Shown: positions 53,896-63,275 of the stretch, in pieces
Numbering within the stretch: the first letter of the stretch is position 1
Layout of the letters: each line of letters begins with the position of its first letter
From: Chryseobacterium indologenes
Lineage (GTDB): Bacteria > Bacteroidota > Bacteroidia > Flavobacteriales > Weeksellaceae
Reading direction: 5' to 3'
NCBI RefSeq assembly: GCF_001295265.1
Contig: NZ_LJOD01000001.1
Location: 558,001-622,000 of the forward strand
Length of the DNA stretch: 64,000 bases
Program-made: the position numbers and the translations under genes
The notes under the pieces: generated by a model
Databases searched by the model: none
What the model was told of the DNA's origin: nothing
What the model saw: the letters and a program-made list of their open reading frames with translations, nothing else

Positions 53896-55380
53896 ATGAC
53901 AAAGTATACTCAGATACTGTTCTGTTTTATTATTATTTTCCTGAATACAGCCAAAGCACAGACTGATAAAACAAACAGCATTTATAAAACCATCCTATCC
54001 AGAGACAGCCTTCTTTTTTCCGTTGGCTTTAACACCTGTAATTTTAAGGAGATGGAAGACCTGCTAAGTGACCAGCTCGAATTTTATCACGATAAGGATG
54101 GTATTTCTGATAAGAAGAAATTCATGGCCGATTTTAAAAACGGTTTGTGCAAATCTCCGGAAACGTATCGGTCCAGACGCGCTCTTATCAGCAACAGTAC
54201 TCAAATATATCCCATGTACAAAAAAGGAGAGCTTTATGCCGTCATTCAGAACGGAGCTCATCAATTTTATGAAAGAATCAATAATCAGCCTGAGCAATTA
54301 GTGGGTTCGGCTCAATTTACCAATTTCTGGTTTTTGGAAAACGGAAGCTGGAAATTAAGAAAATCGCTGAGCTTTGATCATCAGGCAAAGCAATCTTCTG
54401 AAGACATTATATCTGAAAATGACCAGGACATTGAAAACTGGCTGAAAAAAGTTAATATTCCTACCCTTGGATTAGGGATCATCGAAGGAAGTGAACTCAA
54501 ACAGATCAAAGTCTTCGGTGAAATAAAAAAAGATGTTTCAGCACCTTACAATACCTGTTTTAACGTAGCCTCTCTTACCAAACCTGTAACGGCAATGGTT
54601 GCCTTACGCCTGATCAGTCTTGGAAAATGGAAGCCGGATGAACCTCTTGCATCCTACTGGACAGATCCGGATATTGCCCATGATCCCCGACATAAAAAAC
54701 TAACCACCAGATTAATTCTGAGCCATCAGACCGGATTTCCGAACTGGAGATGGATGAATCCGGATAAAAAACTGAATTTCCAATTCGATCCCGGAACAAA
54801 ATACCAATATTCCGGGGAAGGTTTTGAATACCTGAGAAAAGCACTGGAAAGTAAGTTCAAAAAAACACTCGATCAGCTGGCCAAAGAACTGATCTTTGAA
54901 CCTCTCAAAATGGATGATACCAATTATGTATGGGACAAAAATACAGATGAATCAAGATTTGCCATCGGATACAATAAAGAAGGCCTACCTTATCCGGTTG
55001 AAAAAACAAAAACGGCCAATGCTGCTGACGATCTGCATACTACCATAGAAGATTATGGAAATTTTATGGTCAGCGTGATGAAAGGCAGGCTTCTGAAACC
55101 TGAGATTTTTCAGGAAATGATCAAAAGACAGGTTAAAACCAAGGAGAATAAGTATTTTGGATCAGGTTTTGAAATCTATGATCTCGGCAATGGTGAATAT
55201 GCTCTGGCTCATGGGGGAGCTGATCTCGGCACCCGGTGTATTGCAATTGTTCTTCCAAAATCGGGAAAAGGAATTCTGATATTCACCAATACGGATGACG
55301 GATATAAAGTGTATGAAAAGCTGGCGATCCATTATCTGGGTGAACAGGGAAAGAAAATTTCAGAGATAGAAAATAAATGA
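53896..55380 (+). CDS. NTF2-like domain fused to class C beta-lactamase-type serine hydrolase, secreted
   Basis: The 494 residues run from ATG 53896 (the frame is open to a TTG at 53878). The signal MTKYTQILFCFIIIFLNTAKAQ is followed by an NTF2/SnoaL-type domain of about 125 residues (about 30-160). Next is a beta-lactamase/DD-peptidase-type hydrolase. Its SxxK is S226-L-T-K229, the Y-x-[NG] motif is Y305-S-G, and HGG lies near residue 450 in LAHGGADLG. These motifs predict a penicillin-binding or esterase fold, but neither beta-lactamase nor peptidase activity can be assigned. The periplasm is the likely site. Confidence 0.85.
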   Translation: MTKYTQILFCFIIIFLNTAKAQTDKTNSIYKTILSRDSLLFSVGFNTCNFKEMEDLLSDQLEFYHDKDGISDKKKFMADFKNGLCKSPETYRSRRALISNSTQIYPMYKKGELYAVIQNGAHQFYERINNQPEQLVGSAQFTNFWFLENGSWKLRKSLSFDHQAKQSSEDIISENDQDIENWLKKVNIPTLGLGIIEGSELKQIKVFGEIKKDVSAPYNTCFNVASLTKPVTAMVALRLISLGKWKPDEPLASYWTDPDIAHDPRHKKLTTRLILSHQTGFPNWRWMNPDKKLNFQFDPGTKYQYSGEGFEYLRKALESKFKKTLDQLAKELIFEPLKMDDTNYVWDKNTDESRFAIGYNKEGLPYPVEKTKTANAADDLHTTIEDYGNFMVSVMKGRLLKPEIFQEMIKRQVKTKENKYFGSGFEIYDLGNGEYALAHGGADLGTRCIAIVLPKSGKGILIFTNTDDGYKVYEKLAIHYLGEQGKKISEIENK

Positions 55381-55448
55381 TGAATGCCATTTTGAAATAA
55401 ACTTAAGCAGCTGTATAATCTGAGAGATCTGTAGAAAATTAAAGTAAG

Positions 55449-55478
55449 AAGCCTGCCTCATTTTGAGTATGCAGGCTT
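55449..55478. terminator. Bidirectional terminator candidate
   Basis: AAGCCTGC (55449-55456) pairs with GCAGGCTT (55471-55478) around a 14-base loop. It lies between the convergent genes 53896-55380 and 55524-56069. The T tracts are short. Confidence 0.55.
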
Positions 55479-55523
55479 TATAATGATTTTACGAAATAGT
55501 TTATTAGAATTTAATATTCCGTC

Positions 55524-56069
55524 CTACTTCACTTTCTCCAGCAGATATAATTTTGCTCCGGAAAAGGCAAGCTTAGGCATTACATTTCCTTCCAGAACCA
55601 TTGTTTTGTTATTGACATCAATCACAGAGATATAATTATCGGAATTGTATTCGATATAGTTTTCTTTTTCTTTAGTGAGAGGATTTTTACCGAACTCAAG
55701 GGAATATTTTACCCAGTCTTCCTTATCGGAACTGCAGTGTACCGGTTTGAACCTCGATTTTTTTGCCTTAAAAATAATCTGATCGAAGCTTTCTGTGCAG
55801 TCTGAGGTAAATGAGGCATCGGGATTCTGATCTTTTGAAAAATCTTCAAAGGAGCCACGGTATACGCCTACTATTTTCCAGGTTCCGTCCAGACGGTCTT
55901 CATCTATTTTTCCTTTGGCTTTGCTTACAGCCCAGCTGATCCCGTTTACGGTACCTTTTACAGCTTTATATCCAAGGGTTGCGGCACCTGTTACCACTTT
56001 CGCAGCTGTTCTTACCACACAGGAATTTAATATGAATACAGCTGATGCCAGGAAGATTATTTTTTTCAT
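55524..56069 (-). CDS. Hypothetical lipoprotein
   Basis: This 181-residue lipoprotein has the lipobox LNSC (C17) in MKKIIFLASAVFILNSC. A Gly/Ala/Val-rich helix follows (AAKVVTGAATLGYKAVKGTV). The rest (about 58-181) is beta-rich with GTWKIVGVYRG and NNKTMVLEGN, in the style of lipocalin-like domains. Two Cys in the body (TSDCTE and VHCSS) could bond after export. I do not recognise a specific family. It is a single gene with no evident -7 box. Confidence 0.65.
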   Translation of the reverse strand: MKKIIFLASAVFILNSCVVRTAAKVVTGAATLGYKAVKGTVNGISWAVSKAKGKIDEDRLDGTWKIVGVYRGSFEDFSKDQNPDASFTSDCTESFDQIIFKAKKSRFKPVHCSSDKEDWVKYSLEFGKNPLTKEKENYIEYNSDNYISVIDVNNKTMVLEGNVMPKLAFSGAKLYLLEKVK

Positions 56070-56277
56070 ATTGTCAGGTTTTTATAGTGCGAAGATAAGG
56101 TTTTTGATTAAAAACGGGAAGATGGAAACCTCGTATGCAATAATAAAAATCTTATGTTTTAAATACGTATACACTAAAAAAATAACTTAAGTGTTAATTT
56201 TTATCCATGCATTAGTGGCAGATATATGGATTTATCTTGCCAGAAAACCACAGATATAAAAAAACAGCAGAGCAGCA

Positions 56278-57405
56278 CTACTGAAGTTTCATTTTATTGA
56301 TCAGAGGATTGGCGTACATCGCCAGGAAATATTCCCTTGAAACAGGATCAGACGGATCGATACGCATTTCGAGTCTCCTTACAAACAGCTGTTTTTCCTG
56401 TTCTGTATATTGTGAAGCATAAGTATTGGTATTCCGGAGCAGATCGTAGGCAATGAATTTAGTTGGCCAAAGCTTATAGTTCCTGATAATGGAATCGTCT
56501 ATTACCTGGGCAACAGCCTGAAGCTGCCTATTTTTATTCTCAATCTCTGCCGCAATTTCATCCAGTTCCGTATCCAGAACATCACCGGCATGAAGGTGAA
56601 TCCTTTTTTTCTGGCCTAAAATCCCGCTGAGCATTGTGGTAAAATCTTCATTCTTTCCTTTAATATATTCCTCTTCTCTGTGCTGAGCCAGCAGCTGAGG
56701 CATTTTCAGGGAATCTGTAGGGTCATATTCATAGGAAATAGAAATGGGAACAATCTTCAGGGTTTTAAAGTACTCCATTAACGGCTGATCTCCCGCTGCC
56801 ATGGCAAGCATTTTCAAAACGCCCTGCTGGGTAGCATCATTCCCGTCTTTGGTACGGCCTTCCCGCTGGGCGATCCATACTGAATGTTTTTGGACATGTA
56901 AAAGCTGGTCAATATATTCCGACATGGTTTGGGAACTTTTCAGCTGCTCACGAAGCGAAAGTCCCCGCTGTACCAGAAAATTACGGTTCAGCTTGGCCAG
57001 AACATTTAAAAACTTCCTGCGGACAAGGTTATCTCCAATTGCTGAAGCTGTCATAATATGGCCGCTTTCCAGCAAAGCCAGATTAAGCAGGGAAGTATCA
57101 AGAACAATATCCCGGTGATTCGAAATGAAAAGATAAGGGGTGTTTTTATCCAACTTGTCGAAGCCTGAAGTTGTTAAGCCATCAGAGCTTTTCGCAAGGA
57201 TCTGACGAACGGTATGCGCAATGAAATGGGTTTGAAAATCACTCGTAGAATGAACATTTTTCAGCTGTTCCTGCCAAATCTCCTCTTCCCTGTCCGGGAA
57301 AGTAAAGTTCACCAACGCCTTCATCATAGGGTCCCGGGCTATTCCCGCCAATGCTCCATTCACTTCATGATCATCAAAAAACCGGATTTCATCAAACTTT
57401 GACAT
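56278..57405 (-). CDS. PlsC-type 1-acyl-sn-glycerol-3-phosphate acyltransferase family protein
   Basis: This 375-residue acyltransferase has the H-x4-D motif as H97-RDIVL-D103 in FISNHRDIVLD and a later WIAQREGRTKDG segment (the substrate-phosphate region). It is longer than typical PlsC and probably membrane-associated rather than spanning. The first 60 residues (DDHEVNGALAGIARDPMMKA) are an extra helical part common in Bacteroidota homologues. It could take part in phospholipid synthesis or modify the products of the nearby glycolipid operon. It is separated from that operon by about 400 bases and a terminator. Confidence 0.82.
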   Translation of the reverse strand: MSKFDEIRFFDDHEVNGALAGIARDPMMKALVNFTFPDREEEIWQEQLKNVHSTSDFQTHFIAHTVRQILAKSSDGLTTSGFDKLDKNTPYLFISNHRDIVLDTSLLNLALLESGHIMTASAIGDNLVRRKFLNVLAKLNRNFLVQRGLSLREQLKSSQTMSEYIDQLLHVQKHSVWIAQREGRTKDGNDATQQGVLKMLAMAAGDQPLMEYFKTLKIVPISISYEYDPTDSLKMPQLLAQHREEEYIKGKNEDFTTMLSGILGQKKRIHLHAGDVLDTELDEIAAEIENKNRQLQAVAQVIDDSIIRNYKLWPTKFIAYDLLRNTNTYASQYTEQEKQLFVRRLEMRIDPSDPVSREYFLAMYANPLINKMKLQ

Positions 57406-57516
57406 GCAATTATTTAAGATTAAAAACTTTTTGCAAAAGAACGAAAATTTATCTGGGATGCGGTTATAAAGGATGTTAAAGTATTATGAATGGCGTAGGA
57501 GTAATTGGTTAGATAT

Positions 57517-57555
57517 AAAAATCCTCTTAAAAAGATTACTTCTAAAGAGGATTTT
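57517..57555 (-). terminator. Terminator after the 57802-64000 operon
   Basis: AAAATCCTCTT (57517-57527) pairs with AAGAGGATTTT (57545-57555) around a 17-base loop. On the minus strand it is followed by T residues. It lies about 250 bases past the last gene. The rest of 57406-57801 shows no supported gene. Confidence 0.7.
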
Positions 57556-57801
57556 GTATCCATTAAATTTCCAGATATTTTAACTGAATTCCGTCTTCTG
57601 TCTTCCATTCCAAAGGGCCGCTTGCCGATCTGGCTAATATGACTTCTACTGCTCTTGAAGATAAATTGAAACTATAATCTTTGTAACTGTTTTATGCACA
57701 TCTATTCCCGCAGGCAAATATAGTTTCATATCTATGATACTATCAAAGATAATAATTTATGTAAAAAATAAATACTAAAGTGTATTGAATACTACCAAAA
57801 T

Positions 57802-58347
57802 CTACTGATTTAAATCCACCATCATAACCCGTCTGCACATCCACCTCCTCAACCTCCACACCGGCAAATACACAAAAATCACAGACAAAACTCCCGCTAA
57901 AACTCCCACTACCACAGCCATCGCCGCACCATCCAGCTTATAATCCTTTGATAAATTAACCTGTCCCAAAAACAACAAACTCAGCACGAATAAACCGGTA
58001 ACCAAACCATACAAAATACTCAGTCTGGTCATTAACTTTTTAATATTCAGCTGTTCATCTATGGTAAATTCTATGGCTTCCTGGTTGGCAGCATCGCTAA
58101 CTCTTTTGATGATATCAATCGTGAGGACTACCGGAAGAAAGATCGCCATAGGCAGGGTAAGGCGGGCCAGATTTTGTTCTCCGGCGAAGAAATGGGTGTA
58201 GCCTAACTCTTTGAAGCTGGCATAAGCAATGATGAAATTAAAAAATACGTTGGGTAAGACATAATACATCGTGCGCTTTAATAAAAAGCGTTTCAGGGTG
58301 GTTTTCCTGAGTTTTTTAGGTTGTGGCGATTTTATTTTCAATTTCAT
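57802..58347 (-). CDS. Four-TM membrane protein of the glycolipid operon
   Basis: This 181-residue protein has about four membrane helices (roughly 25-48, 60-80, 105-128, 135-165) and many basic residues at both ends (MKLKIKSPQPKKLRKTTLKR; LRRWMCRRV). No catalytic motif is visible, and I do not recognise a family. Its start overlaps the preceding acyltransferase-like gene by 4 bases, so it is translationally coupled as the last member of the operon. A role in transport or membrane placement of the operon's product is inference only. Confidence 0.6.
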   Translation of the reverse strand: MKLKIKSPQPKKLRKTTLKRFLLKRTMYYVLPNVFFNFIIAYASFKELGYTHFFAGEQNLARLTLPMAIFLPVVLTIDIIKRVSDAANQEAIEFTIDEQLNIKKLMTRLSILYGLVTGLFVLSLLFLGQVNLSKDYKLDGAAMAVVVGVLAGVLSVIFVYLPVWRLRRWMCRRVMMVDLNQ

Positions 58348-59597
58348 ACGGGTTGCATCAGGAATTCAAGGGCTTTATCTTTAATTGCTGTGGCTTCTGC
58401 TTTAGGAAGGAAGTCTTCATGTGAGATGAACATAAAATCCATCTTTTGGTTGAAGGTAGTGGTCACCAGTGTTGTTGAGTTCAGCCAAGGAAAGGCCACT
58501 GTCGGACTATAGATGGTTTCTACTTTAAAATGGTTATAATCAGCCGGAATATTGAGTTTTCCCATGTTGGATAAGGTAACATCATGTCCTCCCCTGCCCG
58601 ATTTCAGCAGGCTGATCATGCGCTCAACAATCGGATGCATCTGTTCACCCATCCACAGTAACTCGCGGGCCTGTGTCTTTTCTATTTTCAAAGCCAGCTG
58701 TTCTTTGATCCGCTTAGCATTCTGCATCACGTCCCGGCTTCCTTTTTTAATCGAAAGTTCAACAGTAGGAGCAAATGCAAATACATGATCCTGTTTGATC
58801 TCCGGAATAAAATGGCGCACATCCACAGGACTGATCACCTTTCCCTTAGCCTTACTCCCCTGCTTCTCCTGAAAAGCCTGCATAAAAGAAGCACATAACA
58901 GGGAATGTATAGAAATCCCCTGAGATTTACACATTTTTGTGATCTGTGAAGTGGCTTCAGCATTCATTTTCCAGTGAATAACATAATTTTTTCCGAGATT
59001 TCTTATTTTACTTTTCCGCTGCATCAGGAAAAACAGCTTAGCCATCAGCAGGTAAAATCTGGCATTTCGTTTCTTCTTTTTCAGGTCAAAATCCGGAGGC
59101 AGGAAATCATCGGCTGAGCTGAAAACTTCATAAGGCTGAAGTTCAGAAGAAGGATTATCCAACAGTTCCAGAAGTTCCCGCATCAGCGTGACCAGAGATC
59201 CTCCATCACCGATGCAGTGAGGCATTACCCAAAGAATTTCGGAAATATCTTCCCCTTTTACCCACACGACTTGGGCTAATGGCTTCTTTTCATCGTTAAA
59301 CAGACGAAACCATTCTTTCTCTGATTCTTTCATCCAGTCGTCATCTGTATGTCTTTCAACAATACGGATAGGAATCGGTTCCATTTCCTTTTCTTCTGTG
59401 TAAATGGGATATACTTCCGTTTTATAATCAATACGCATTCTTAGCAGAGGATGCTTCTGCTGGATTTTCGCCAGGGCCGTTGCAAAGTTCCCCTCAGCAA
59501 TTCTGCCATTGATCTTTGCTGTAAATATACAGTTGACAGGTGTTTCAGGATCAACATACATGATCCTTTCCGCCATCATTAATCTTCGTTTCATCAT
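58344..59597 (-). CDS. Condensation-domain-like acyltransferase (PapA5/WS-DGAT type), variant HH motif
   Basis: This 417-residue protein has a chloramphenicol-acetyltransferase-like fold. The condensation or acyltransferase motif HHxxxDG reads P126-H127-C-I-G-D131-G: the first His is Pro, but the catalytic second His and the Asp are kept. The N-terminus and the later NLxxKINxxA-like segments match those of its neighbour (59594-60865), so the pair are paralogues. It is 181 bases larger in A+T-rich linker than nothing else in the operon and has no signal peptide. It starts inside the stop of the upstream gene (ATGATGA overlap). The acyl donor and acceptor are unknown. Confidence 0.7.
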   Translation of the reverse strand: MMKRRLMMAERIMYVDPETPVNCIFTAKINGRIAEGNFATALAKIQQKHPLLRMRIDYKTEVYPIYTEEKEMEPIPIRIVERHTDDDWMKESEKEWFRLFNDEKKPLAQVVWVKGEDISEILWVMPHCIGDGGSLVTLMRELLELLDNPSSELQPYEVFSSADDFLPPDFDLKKKKRNARFYLLMAKLFFLMQRKSKIRNLGKNYVIHWKMNAEATSQITKMCKSQGISIHSLLCASFMQAFQEKQGSKAKGKVISPVDVRHFIPEIKQDHVFAFAPTVELSIKKGSRDVMQNAKRIKEQLALKIEKTQARELLWMGEQMHPIVERMISLLKSGRGGHDVTLSNMGKLNIPADYNHFKVETIYSPTVAFPWLNSTTLVTTTFNQKMDFMFISHEDFLPKAEATAIKDKALEFLMQPV

Positions 59598-60865
59598 GAT
59601 ACAGTATTGTATTCCATTTCTTTTTTAACAGTCCGAATAACCTCATCACGGATGGCCAGAGCCTCGATATAAGGCAGATAGCCTTCACTTCCTACAAAGG
59701 AAAAATCCATCTCACCCCGGAAAGTTGAAACTACCATAGTCGTTGTATTTCCCAACGGACCAATTACAGAAGGGCTGAAAATGGTATCCAGGGTAAATGC
59801 TTTATATTCATACGGAATCTGAATCCGCCCCAGATTGGAAAACATACAGTCGTTGGACGATTTCCCATTCTTCAGGAGTTTCGTAAAGTTCTTCAGTGCA
59901 TCGTGTCCGGATTCCATAACCATCATCGTGATATAAGGATTTAGTTTAGAGGTTTTAAGTTCCACCGCCTTCTGCATCACAGGTAAATTATCGGAAAAAC
60001 TCAATTTTTCATTCGCGGAAACCACAATCATCAATCCAAAAGCGAAAATATGATCGTTTTTAATCTGCGGAGCAAACCTTCTGATGTCTACAGGACAGGA
60101 AACTTTATTGAAAGCTGCCGTTCCTTTTACCTTTTTGAAAGCCTGAAGTATTGCCGCACTTAAAAAAGTATTCACCGTAACATTTCTGGATTTACAATAC
60201 TCCATAAATTCCCGGCTTTCTGTTGGATTTAGCTTCCAGTGGATCAGATAATCATTCTTTCTTTCAACGGCTTTTTTACTGACAGGAATGCATTTAATGG
60301 CCGTAGCAGCCAGTCTTCCGATGAATTTAGCTTTGAACTGCTGTTTTCTGCTGGCCAGCATAGACGCTGGCACTACATCTTCAATTCCCAGGATCGGATT
60401 TTCGGTTCCGATGTCTGCGGAAGGGTCATCCAGCACTTTCAGGAACTCATACAGAAATGCCATGGCAGAACCTCCATCGCATAAACAATGATGAAACGCA
60501 AAAAGCATATCAGAAACCTCTTCTCCTTTAATCCACACAAAACGGATCAGGGGAAGTTTTTTATAATCAAAAGGTGTCTGCCATTCTTTTCTGGATTCCT
60601 CCTGCCATTGGTTATCTCCCTGGCGGGCCAGAATTCTTACCGGAATGGATACAGGATTTTCCGGAACATCAAACCAGGGCACATTTTTTTCATCATGACT
60701 GATTAATGCCCTGAGCCATGGATGCTTGTCCTGGATACGTTCCAGTGCCTGCCGGATCTCTTTCAATGTAAAACTTCCTCTCAGCCTGAAAGGGATCACC
60801 GCATTAAAAGGTTCCGTTCCGTCGCCCAGCAGCATACGTTCTCCAAATAACAATCTTCTTTTCAT
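59594..60865 (-). CDS. Condensation-domain-like acyltransferase (PapA5/WS-DGAT type)
   Basis: This 423-residue protein has the intact H125-H126-C-L-C-D130-G motif. The family (phthiocerol dimycocerosyl transferase PapA5, condensation domains, and relatives) esterifies or amidates an acyl carrier-bound or CoA-bound chain onto an alcohol or amine. LERIQDKHPWLRALISHDEK (about 41-60) is the usual N-terminal segment. The last 60 residues (FSPSVIGPLGNTTTMVVSTF, then RGEMDFSFVGSEGYLP) resemble the bridging region. It lies 4 bases after the glycosyltransferase gene and overlaps the next paralogue by 4 bases. Confidence 0.75.
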   Translation of the reverse strand: MKRRLLFGERMLLGDGTEPFNAVIPFRLRGSFTLKEIRQALERIQDKHPWLRALISHDEKNVPWFDVPENPVSIPVRILARQGDNQWQEESRKEWQTPFDYKKLPLIRFVWIKGEEVSDMLFAFHHCLCDGGSAMAFLYEFLKVLDDPSADIGTENPILGIEDVVPASMLASRKQQFKAKFIGRLAATAIKCIPVSKKAVERKNDYLIHWKLNPTESREFMEYCKSRNVTVNTFLSAAILQAFKKVKGTAAFNKVSCPVDIRRFAPQIKNDHIFAFGLMIVVSANEKLSFSDNLPVMQKAVELKTSKLNPYITMMVMESGHDALKNFTKLLKNGKSSNDCMFSNLGRIQIPYEYKAFTLDTIFSPSVIGPLGNTTTMVVSTFRGEMDFSFVGSEGYLPYIEALAIRDEVIRTVKKEMEYNTVS

Positions 60866-60869
60866 AGGC

Positions 60870-63275
60870 TCATATTGAAGCTAATTCCGCTTGTTCCTGT
60901 TGTACAAAATGTTCTAAAAGTTCTACTGCTTTATCATTACCACCAGCGGTAAGGAATGTGTTCTGAACTTCCTGAGCTGCTGTTCTGTATTCTGGGTTTT
61001 CTAACAGCTCAAAAACAGTTTCACGAAGGGCATCAACCCGCAGTCTCTTGTACCGGATACTTTTTCCGCAGCCAGCCTGTTCAATTAGCTTAGCAATATG
61101 GAAATGATCGTACGCAATAGGCGTGATCAACATTGGTAATCCGTTTCGGAAAGTATCATTTACCGTATTAAAGCCTCCATGGCAGATCACCATATCCATA
61201 TGAGCCATCACTGCCGACTGCGGTACAAAACTGCTTACAATAAAATTATCCGGCCATTCTTCAAAAATCTCCGGCGGAGTAGCTGCCACAACGGTTACCG
61301 GCTGATCTGCAAATGCAGCGATGATCTTTTCAAAGAAAGCTTTTCTGATGTCTACCAGTAGTGTTCCCAGAGATACAAATATTTTCGGGGTGGTTGAAGC
61401 GTTCAGCTTTTCCCAATCGAAAGGGACATCATTCGGACGTCCTTTCACCGGACCTACAAATTTCATATGAGACGGAACGGTTTCAAAGCCTGCAAAAGCC
61501 TGTGAGGTAAATACCATATTGAGTTTGTGGGAATGGATATAAATGCCTTCCTCATGAATTCCGACTTCTTTTTGCAGGTCCTTAATCAGATTCTGCTGCC
61601 ATTCCCAGATTTTAGGAGCATTTTTTTCGGTGTCCCCCATTACATCCGGCGGAACAGGTGTTGTTGTTACACAGGGGATGTTATTTTTATGAGCAAAAAG
61701 AGCTCCTCCGAAAGTAATGCAGTCATTCACAATAACATCAGGCATCCAGCTTTCTGTCAACCTGGCCAGGCCCGGCATCATCATTTTGGCAAACGGAACA
61801 TAGGTTTCTTCCAGGGCCAGCTTCATAACTTCAGGACCGGAACATGAAGGTCCGTCGTCCTGCCTTTTTAAAATGCGCTGAAGCTCTTCCTGATACGGAA
61901 TAAGTTCTTCTTCAGGATAGAAATACGATCCTCCTTCCGGAATGTGCTTACTGTCCAGCGGGGTAATTCCAAACCATTTTACTTCATGACCACGCGCAAT
62001 CAGGCTGGCTCCCACACTTAAAGTAGGACTGATATGTCCGAAAAATGGGGGAACAACGAATAAAAATTTAGATGGTTTTTCAGGTTTTGAAGCCTTCGCC
62101 AGCGCCTGTTCCAATAAATCTGCCGCTGTTGCCGAACCTCCTGCTTCCACGAAAGACTGCCCTACTTTCCGGGCCGCTTCACGATAGCAAGGATTATTTA
62201 ATATCTTCTGCACTGCTTCTCTCAGATGGTTGGCTTTAAAACGGTTGAAATTCAGACGTTCACCCGCTTCTGTACGCACTACCCTTCCGGCAACATGCGA
62301 CTGGTCATAGGCAATCGGGATGACTACCAAAGGTATTCCGTTGGATAAAGCTTCAGAAACGGTATTGTGTCCGCCGTGGCAAACCACTCCGTCAAGATGA
62401 GGTAACAGATCCAATTGAGGAACCTGCCTGTACACCATGAAGTTATCAGGCCACTGCTCAAAAAGCTGCGGATCTGAAACCACTACAACCGTTAAGCTTT
62501 CATCTTTAAAAGCATCGATTACCTTCTGGAAAAATGCTTTTTTATGATCATGATCGAAAGTTGTTCCGATGCTTACCAGAATTTTTTTGCGGTCATTGCT
62601 TTTCAATTTTTCCCAATCAAATTCACATGAGATACGTCTTTCTGTAAGAACCGGGCCTGTGAATTGATATTGGGCAGGCAGATCTTCCATTTCACCAAAG
62701 AAATAATCAGAGGTTAAAACAAGTGTCAGCAGGTCTGAAGTCGCCAGAGAGCGTTGTTCGTGGAAGCCAAGCTCCTTTTGTAAATTGATAATCTGATTTA
62801 CTTCCCATTCGTGCACTTTTGGAAGTTCATTCATGATTTTAATGGCTGCCGGAGCGGTAACGGAAGTAGCATAAGGGATTCCAAGAGCTTTCGCAGCAAC
62901 AGGAGCGGCAAATAGCTGATGGTCACCAATAATCAAATCAGGCTGGTATGTTTTCAATAAAACGATCATTCCCTTATAGCAATGTCTGTTCAGCGGAATA
63001 AGGACTTCTTCATAAAGGAACTTAACACTGTCAATACCATACACTACTTTCTTCGAAATAATATCGAGATACTGTTCACTTTCTTTCTTTTCTTCGTCAG
63101 TCTGATCGTATTTGATCAGTAATAATTTTCCTCCTTCGGGAAGTTTTGCCTCTAAAGCAGGATCAAGGCTGATCCAGGCTACTTCATGTCCTCTTTCCAG
63201 CAGCGTGGCACCGATGCTTAAGGTAGGATTGACATGTCCTGTTAATGGTGGAACTATAAATGCAAATTTAGCCAT
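60870..63275 (-). CDS. Double-domain MGT-family glycosyltransferase (GT1-like)
   Basis: The 801 residues contain two complete UGT/MGT domains. Domain 1 (1-395) begins with FAFIVPPLTGHVNPTLS, with H14 as the catalytic-base candidate. Its donor-binding motif is at about 295-320, with HGG at 300-302 in CHGGHNTVSEAL. Domain 2 (about 402-801) begins FLFVVPPFFGHISPTLS (H414), with HGG at 699-701 in CHGGFNTVNDTF. Both domains keep the catalytic and donor motifs, so each may be active. The family glycosylates lipid-like or aromatic acceptors with UDP- or dTDP-sugars (CrtX is one relative). It overlaps the hydrolase gene by 8 bases. Confidence 0.85.
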   Translation of the reverse strand: MAKFAFIVPPLTGHVNPTLSIGATLLERGHEVAWISLDPALEAKLPEGGKLLLIKYDQTDEEKKESEQYLDIISKKVVYGIDSVKFLYEEVLIPLNRHCYKGMIVLLKTYQPDLIIGDHQLFAAPVAAKALGIPYATSVTAPAAIKIMNELPKVHEWEVNQIINLQKELGFHEQRSLATSDLLTLVLTSDYFFGEMEDLPAQYQFTGPVLTERRISCEFDWEKLKSNDRKKILVSIGTTFDHDHKKAFFQKVIDAFKDESLTVVVVSDPQLFEQWPDNFMVYRQVPQLDLLPHLDGVVCHGGHNTVSEALSNGIPLVVIPIAYDQSHVAGRVVRTEAGERLNFNRFKANHLREAVQKILNNPCYREAARKVGQSFVEAGGSATAADLLEQALAKASKPEKPSKFLFVVPPFFGHISPTLSVGASLIARGHEVKWFGITPLDSKHIPEGGSYFYPEEELIPYQEELQRILKRQDDGPSCSGPEVMKLALEETYVPFAKMMMPGLARLTESWMPDVIVNDCITFGGALFAHKNNIPCVTTTPVPPDVMGDTEKNAPKIWEWQQNLIKDLQKEVGIHEEGIYIHSHKLNMVFTSQAFAGFETVPSHMKFVGPVKGRPNDVPFDWEKLNASTTPKIFVSLGTLLVDIRKAFFEKIIAAFADQPVTVVAATPPEIFEEWPDNFIVSSFVPQSAVMAHMDMVICHGGFNTVNDTFRNGLPMLITPIAYDHFHIAKLIEQAGCGKSIRYKRLRVDALRETVFELLENPEYRTAAQEVQNTFLTAGGNDKAVELLEHFVQQEQAELASI

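Noticed and set aside
57420-57608. Minus frame at 57420-57608
   Set aside because: It overlaps the predicted terminator and shows no domain or initiation context.
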